From Maledivibacter sp. (GTDB lineage Bacteria; Bacillota; Clostridia; Peptostreptococcales; Caminicellaceae), in contig JAOASB010000032.1 of assembly GCA_025210375.1 (NCBI GenBank), positions 1-34,677 on the forward strand: DNA of 34,677 bases, written 5' to 3'. Shown here in pieces: positions 32,523-34,677 of the stretch. The translations under genes and the position numbers were made by a program. The notes under the pieces are model-generated. The model worked only from the letters and a program-made list of their open reading frames with translations, was not told where the DNA came from and made no database searches. Every line of letters begins with the position of its first letter. Within the stretch, counting starts at the first letter, position 1.

Positions 32523-32565
32523 AAAAAATCCCATTTTTTTCCATATAAAAAGTGGGATTTTTTTA
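32523..32565 (+). terminator. Terminator after motB
   Basis: AAAAAATCCCA and TGGGATTTTTTT form a stem about 5 nt after the stop codon, ending in a T-run. The complementary A-run on the other side makes it potentially bidirectional. Confidence 0.85.
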
Positions 32566-32589
32566 ATTTCTTGATGCAAATACTATACA

Positions 32590-32757
32590 TGTACGCTTGT
32601 AAGCTTAACCTACTCAAGTAGCCACTGAGAATCCTTTTACGCTCCTCCTACAAATCTGTTTATCATCTGAATAAAGAAAGGACAAAACAGCTTTGTAAAG
32701 GGAGCTAAAAGGAAACCTCAGAGCCTACTTTCGTTGCTTAACTTTTATTAGCGTACA
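32590..32757 (+). repeat. 168-bp foldback (MITE-like) element, copy 2
   Basis: TGTACGC...GCGTACA ends, same length as copy 1 (10787-10954) and inverted relative to it in the window. Relative to the gene downstream, both copies have the same orientation. Most differences between copies lie in the outer 25 bp and in the central loop. The internal arms (ACTGAGAATCCTTTTACGCT and the complement of AAAAGGAAACCTCAG) make it one imperfect hairpin. It lies 26 bp upstream of the nitroreductase ATG. Confidence 0.8.
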
Positions 32758-32765
32758 TCTATAAT
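32738..32765 (+). promoter_or_regulatory. Hybrid promoter candidate at the edge of foldback element copy 2
   Basis: TTAACT (32738-32743) inside the element end, 16 bp, then TATAAT (32760-32765) in flanking DNA. The start of transcription would fall close to the AGGAGGTG ribosome binding site (32771-32778), so the leader would be unusually short. Treat as tentative. Confidence 0.4.
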
Positions 32766-32783
32766 GTACGAGGAGGTGTAAAT

Positions 32784-33335
32784 ATGCAATTCTATGATGT
32801 TATAGAAAGTAGACTTAGTGTAAAGAAATTTGAAAGCACACCTGTGGATAAGGATAGTATTGCTAGAGCCATTAATTCGGCTATGATGTCTCCATCTTGG
32901 AAAAACAATACATCCTATAAGTTTATATTAGTTGATGATCCAAGGGAGAAGGAAATGCTGGCCCAATCCATAATAAACGATACAGATAAATCTGCCATAT
33001 CAGTTAAGCAAGCTCCGATAGTTGCAGTTGTTGTGGCTGATCCTTCTAAGTCCGGTGTTGTTGGGGATAAAGAATACTATTTAGTAGACAGTGCTATAGC
33101 TATGGAGCATTTTATACTTGCTGCGACAAATGAAGGTTATGGTACATGCTGGATTGGTGCATTTGACGAAAATAAAATTCGTCAAACCCTGTCTATACCA
33201 GATGATTACAAGATAGTTGCAATGACTCCAATAGGAAAAACTGCTGAGAATCCACAGCATCACTCTAAAAAGGATGTAAGGGATCATGTATTCCTAAATA
33301 AATGGGGAGAAGCATTTACTGAAAACTACTCTTAA
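32784..33335 (+). CDS. Nitroreductase-family flavoprotein
   Basis: The 183-aa protein has the nitroreductase fold: the N-terminal FMN-binding segment ESRLSVKKFESTPVDKDSI, MMSPSWKNNTSYKFILV, and the dimer/FMN segment YYLVDSAIAMEHFILAATNE followed by GYGTCWIGAFDENKI. MTPIGKTAENP precedes the C-terminus. Members reduce nitro compounds, quinones or other electrophiles with NAD(P)H, and the substrate is unknown. It is shorter than NfsB-type enzymes but typical of the small clostridial class. AGGAGGTG lies 5 nt before the ATG. Its upstream region is almost entirely the 168-bp foldback element, so its promoter may derive from it. Confidence 0.9.
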   Translation: MQFYDVIESRLSVKKFESTPVDKDSIARAINSAMMSPSWKNNTSYKFILVDDPREKEMLAQSIINDTDKSAISVKQAPIVAVVVADPSKSGVVGDKEYYLVDSAIAMEHFILAATNEGYGTCWIGAFDENKIRQTLSIPDDYKIVAMTPIGKTAENPQHHSKKDVRDHVFLNKWGEAFTENYS

Positions 33336-33368
33336 TCAGTTGTTTTTAAAAAACTAAATCAGTTCATA

Positions 33369-33450
33369 AATATCACCTCAATAAATAGAATTCACAGGGA
33401 AACTTATTGTTGAATATCATAAGATTATAAATATTTATTGAGGTGATATT
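33369..33450. promoter_or_regulatory. 19-bp inverted repeat enclosing the patatin promoter and ribosome binding site
   Basis: AATATCACCTCAATAAATA (33369-33387) is the exact reverse complement of 33432-33450, with 44 bp between. The right arm contains GAGGTGA, the ribosome binding site, and ends at the base before GTG 33451. A possible promoter (TTATTG 33404-33409, 16 bp, TATAAA 33426-33431) sits between the arms. Confidence 0.65.
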
Positions 33451-34476
33451 GTGAGTTATAAATATAAAAATTTAGTTTTTGAAGGAGGCGGAGTCTTAGG
33501 AATAGCATATTTAGGAGTATTGGATTTTCTATATAATAATGGTATATTGCAAAACTTCAAAAGAACAGCAGGAGCATCGGCAGGGGCAATAACTGCATGC
33601 TTAACTAGCTTTGCTTTACCCTTTAATGAAGTAAAGCAAATGGCCGACAGCTTAGATTATAAACAAATCCCACAGAAAAACAGTCAAGACGATCTGAAGG
33701 GAATCCCTTCTGCCGTAAAAAGAGAAATCGAAAAAATATTTGGAGACATTGATTGCATATATAGATTAATAAAAAACTATGGTTGGTATTCCAGTGAATA
33801 TTTCTATGAGTGGATACAGGAACAGATAGCATCTCAATTTGATAGTTCTAAAAAACTTCCTCCCTATACCTTTGCAGATTTCAAAGATTCTAGTATTCAT
33901 AAAAAACGAAACCCTTTTTTAGATTTATATATTATTGGTACCGATATATCCACTAATTCTTCAAGGGTTTTTTGCTATGAAACAACCCCTAATATGGAAG
34001 TAGCTAAGGCGGTTAGAATCTCCATGTCCATCCCCCTATATTTTGAATCTATAGAGGTTAATATAGGTAACGCAAACGAATCCCCACTTCCCCATATTTT
34101 TTCGGACGGTGGAGTCATGAGAAACTATCCTATAAATTTATTTGATTCAATTTTTTTCAAAGATATGATCGTTGAAGGTGCCAATGCACAAACCCTAGGA
34201 GCAAGATTTATAAGTAAACCAAACTATGATGAAATCAATAATCTAATAGAATATATAGGAAATCTATTTAAATCCTTTATGAAGGTTCAGCAAGACATGT
34301 ATAATCGTAGTATTAAGGACAAATTAAGATCTATTGAAATAGACACTAAAAATATATCCTTTATAGATTTTGATATAAGTCCAGATGATGAAAAATATAA
34401 TTTCCTATATAACCAAGGCTATAGAGCAGCTAAAAAATATTTTCAAAATAGAATGTATTTAACTAGGACTTACTAA
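33451..34476 (+). CDS. Patatin-like phospholipase
   Basis: The 341-aa lipid acyl hydrolase has the patatin catalytic set: the oxyanion glycines EGGGVLGIAYLG (11-22), nucleophile Ser43 in GASAG, and Asp219 in FSDGG, forming a Ser-Asp dyad. SMSIPLYFESIEV is also family-typical. There is no signal peptide or membrane helix, so it is probably cytoplasmic or used on the inner membrane face. The C-terminal 90 residues are helical and Lys-rich. The start is GTG 33451 with GAGGTGA 5 nt upstream, inside a perfect inverted repeat. It could act in membrane-lipid turnover. Patatin domains also occur in anti-phage systems, but no partner genes of such a system are present here. Confidence 0.9.
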   Translation: MSYKYKNLVFEGGGVLGIAYLGVLDFLYNNGILQNFKRTAGASAGAITACLTSFALPFNEVKQMADSLDYKQIPQKNSQDDLKGIPSAVKREIEKIFGDIDCIYRLIKNYGWYSSEYFYEWIQEQIASQFDSSKKLPPYTFADFKDSSIHKKRNPFLDLYIIGTDISTNSSRVFCYETTPNMEVAKAVRISMSIPLYFESIEVNIGNANESPLPHIFSDGGVMRNYPINLFDSIFFKDMIVEGANAQTLGARFISKPNYDEINNLIEYIGNLFKSFMKVQQDMYNRSIKDKLRSIEIDTKNISFIDFDISPDDEKYNFLYNQGYRAAKKYFQNRMYLTRTY

Positions 34477-34517
34477 ATATACATTGCGATTTCTAACTGT
34501 ATCCATTTATATCAATA

Positions 34518-34676
34518 GAGCAAATTGCATAATTACCTTCTAGAAAAACTATCTACCATATGTAGTCTAAAATTCTTCAAAGCCATACCATCAAATATGC
34601 TTATATCTTAAGCAATTAAATCAAGGATGATATTCGCATATTAGGTTTAGCCAAGTAAGAGTTATGCAATTTCCTC
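34518..34676. repeat. Right copy of the MITE-like terminal repeat
   Basis: About 159 bp with imperfect terminal inverted repeats (GAGCAAATTGCATAATT at 34518; complement at 34658-34676). Positions 34537-34677 duplicate 1-141 with one difference. It starts 42 bp after the patatin-like gene. The window ends one base beyond the repeat end. Confidence 0.78.
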
Positions 34677-34677
34677 A

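Noticed and set aside
33451..34476. CBASS-like defence with patatin effector
   Set aside because: There is no cyclic-nucleotide synthase or other partner gene nearby in the window.
1..34677. Circular plasmid or phage inferred from identical ends
   Set aside because: No replication, partition, mobilisation or phage genes; content is housekeeping, and the end repeat has features of a dispersed element plus a one-base difference.

Overview
The window is AT-rich. It carries genes typical of a spore-forming, anaerobic Gram-positive bacterium of the class Clostridia: a SpoVB-type flippase, a SleB-type cortex hydrolase, S-layer homology (SLH) anchoring, cohesin and dockerin modules, a YitT protein, strong AGGAGG ribosome binding sites, frequent TTG/GTG starts, and cobalamin and cyclic-di-AMP riboswitches. 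I cannot name the genus. No rRNA, tRNA, CRISPR array, phage genes or intact transposase were seen. Gene content looks chromosomal.

Layout. 0-5 kb: an oligopeptide/dipeptide ABC importer (oppABCD, minus strand) with no second ATPase. 5-7 kb: a degraded stretch holding a 5'-truncated MATE transporter, a small minus-strand coding remnant and several large hairpins. 7-9 kb: a secreted LamG/cohesin/dockerin protein (plus). 9-22.6 kb: a long minus-strand cluster. In order of transcription it has a DUF4430 lipoprotein, a large membrane protein with a lumenal domain, a six-helix membrane protein, a coiled-coil membrane protein, a MoxR AAA+ ATPase, a DUF58 protein, a BatA-like vWA protein, a double-vWA protein and, after a 168-bp foldback element, an SLH protein with prenyltransferase-like alpha/alpha repeats. 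22.7-25.3 kb: SpoVB-like flippase and YitT protein. 25.3-28.6 kb: a succinate-type CoA-transferase and an AAE-family carrier behind a cobalamin riboswitch, a possible 18-codon leader ORF and a terminator. 28.7-30.8 kb: a DUF3592-like membrane protein, then a SleB-like hydrolase behind a c-di-AMP riboswitch. 31-34.5 kb (plus): a MotA/MotB pair, a nitroreductase and a patatin-like phospholipase.

How the genes may work together. The best-supported functional unit is the riboswitch operon. The CoA-transferase resembles propionyl-CoA:succinate CoA-transferases of the B12-dependent methylmalonyl-CoA route, and the AAE family includes a known succinate exporter, so cobalamin control makes metabolic sense. 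The most unusual unit is the MoxR/vWA cluster. Its two ends encode the two folds that animal transcobalamin/intrinsic factor joins in one chain (alpha/alpha barrel and DUF4430), here as a wall-anchored protein and a lipoprotein. A surface ligand-capture complex assembled by a MoxR/vWA machine is my inference, not shown.

The window is rich in small dispersed repeats: a 168-bp foldback element (two copies, both just upstream of a gene and in the same sense orientation), a repeat of about 35 bp (five copies, two abutting riboswitches), and a MITE-like element at both window ends.
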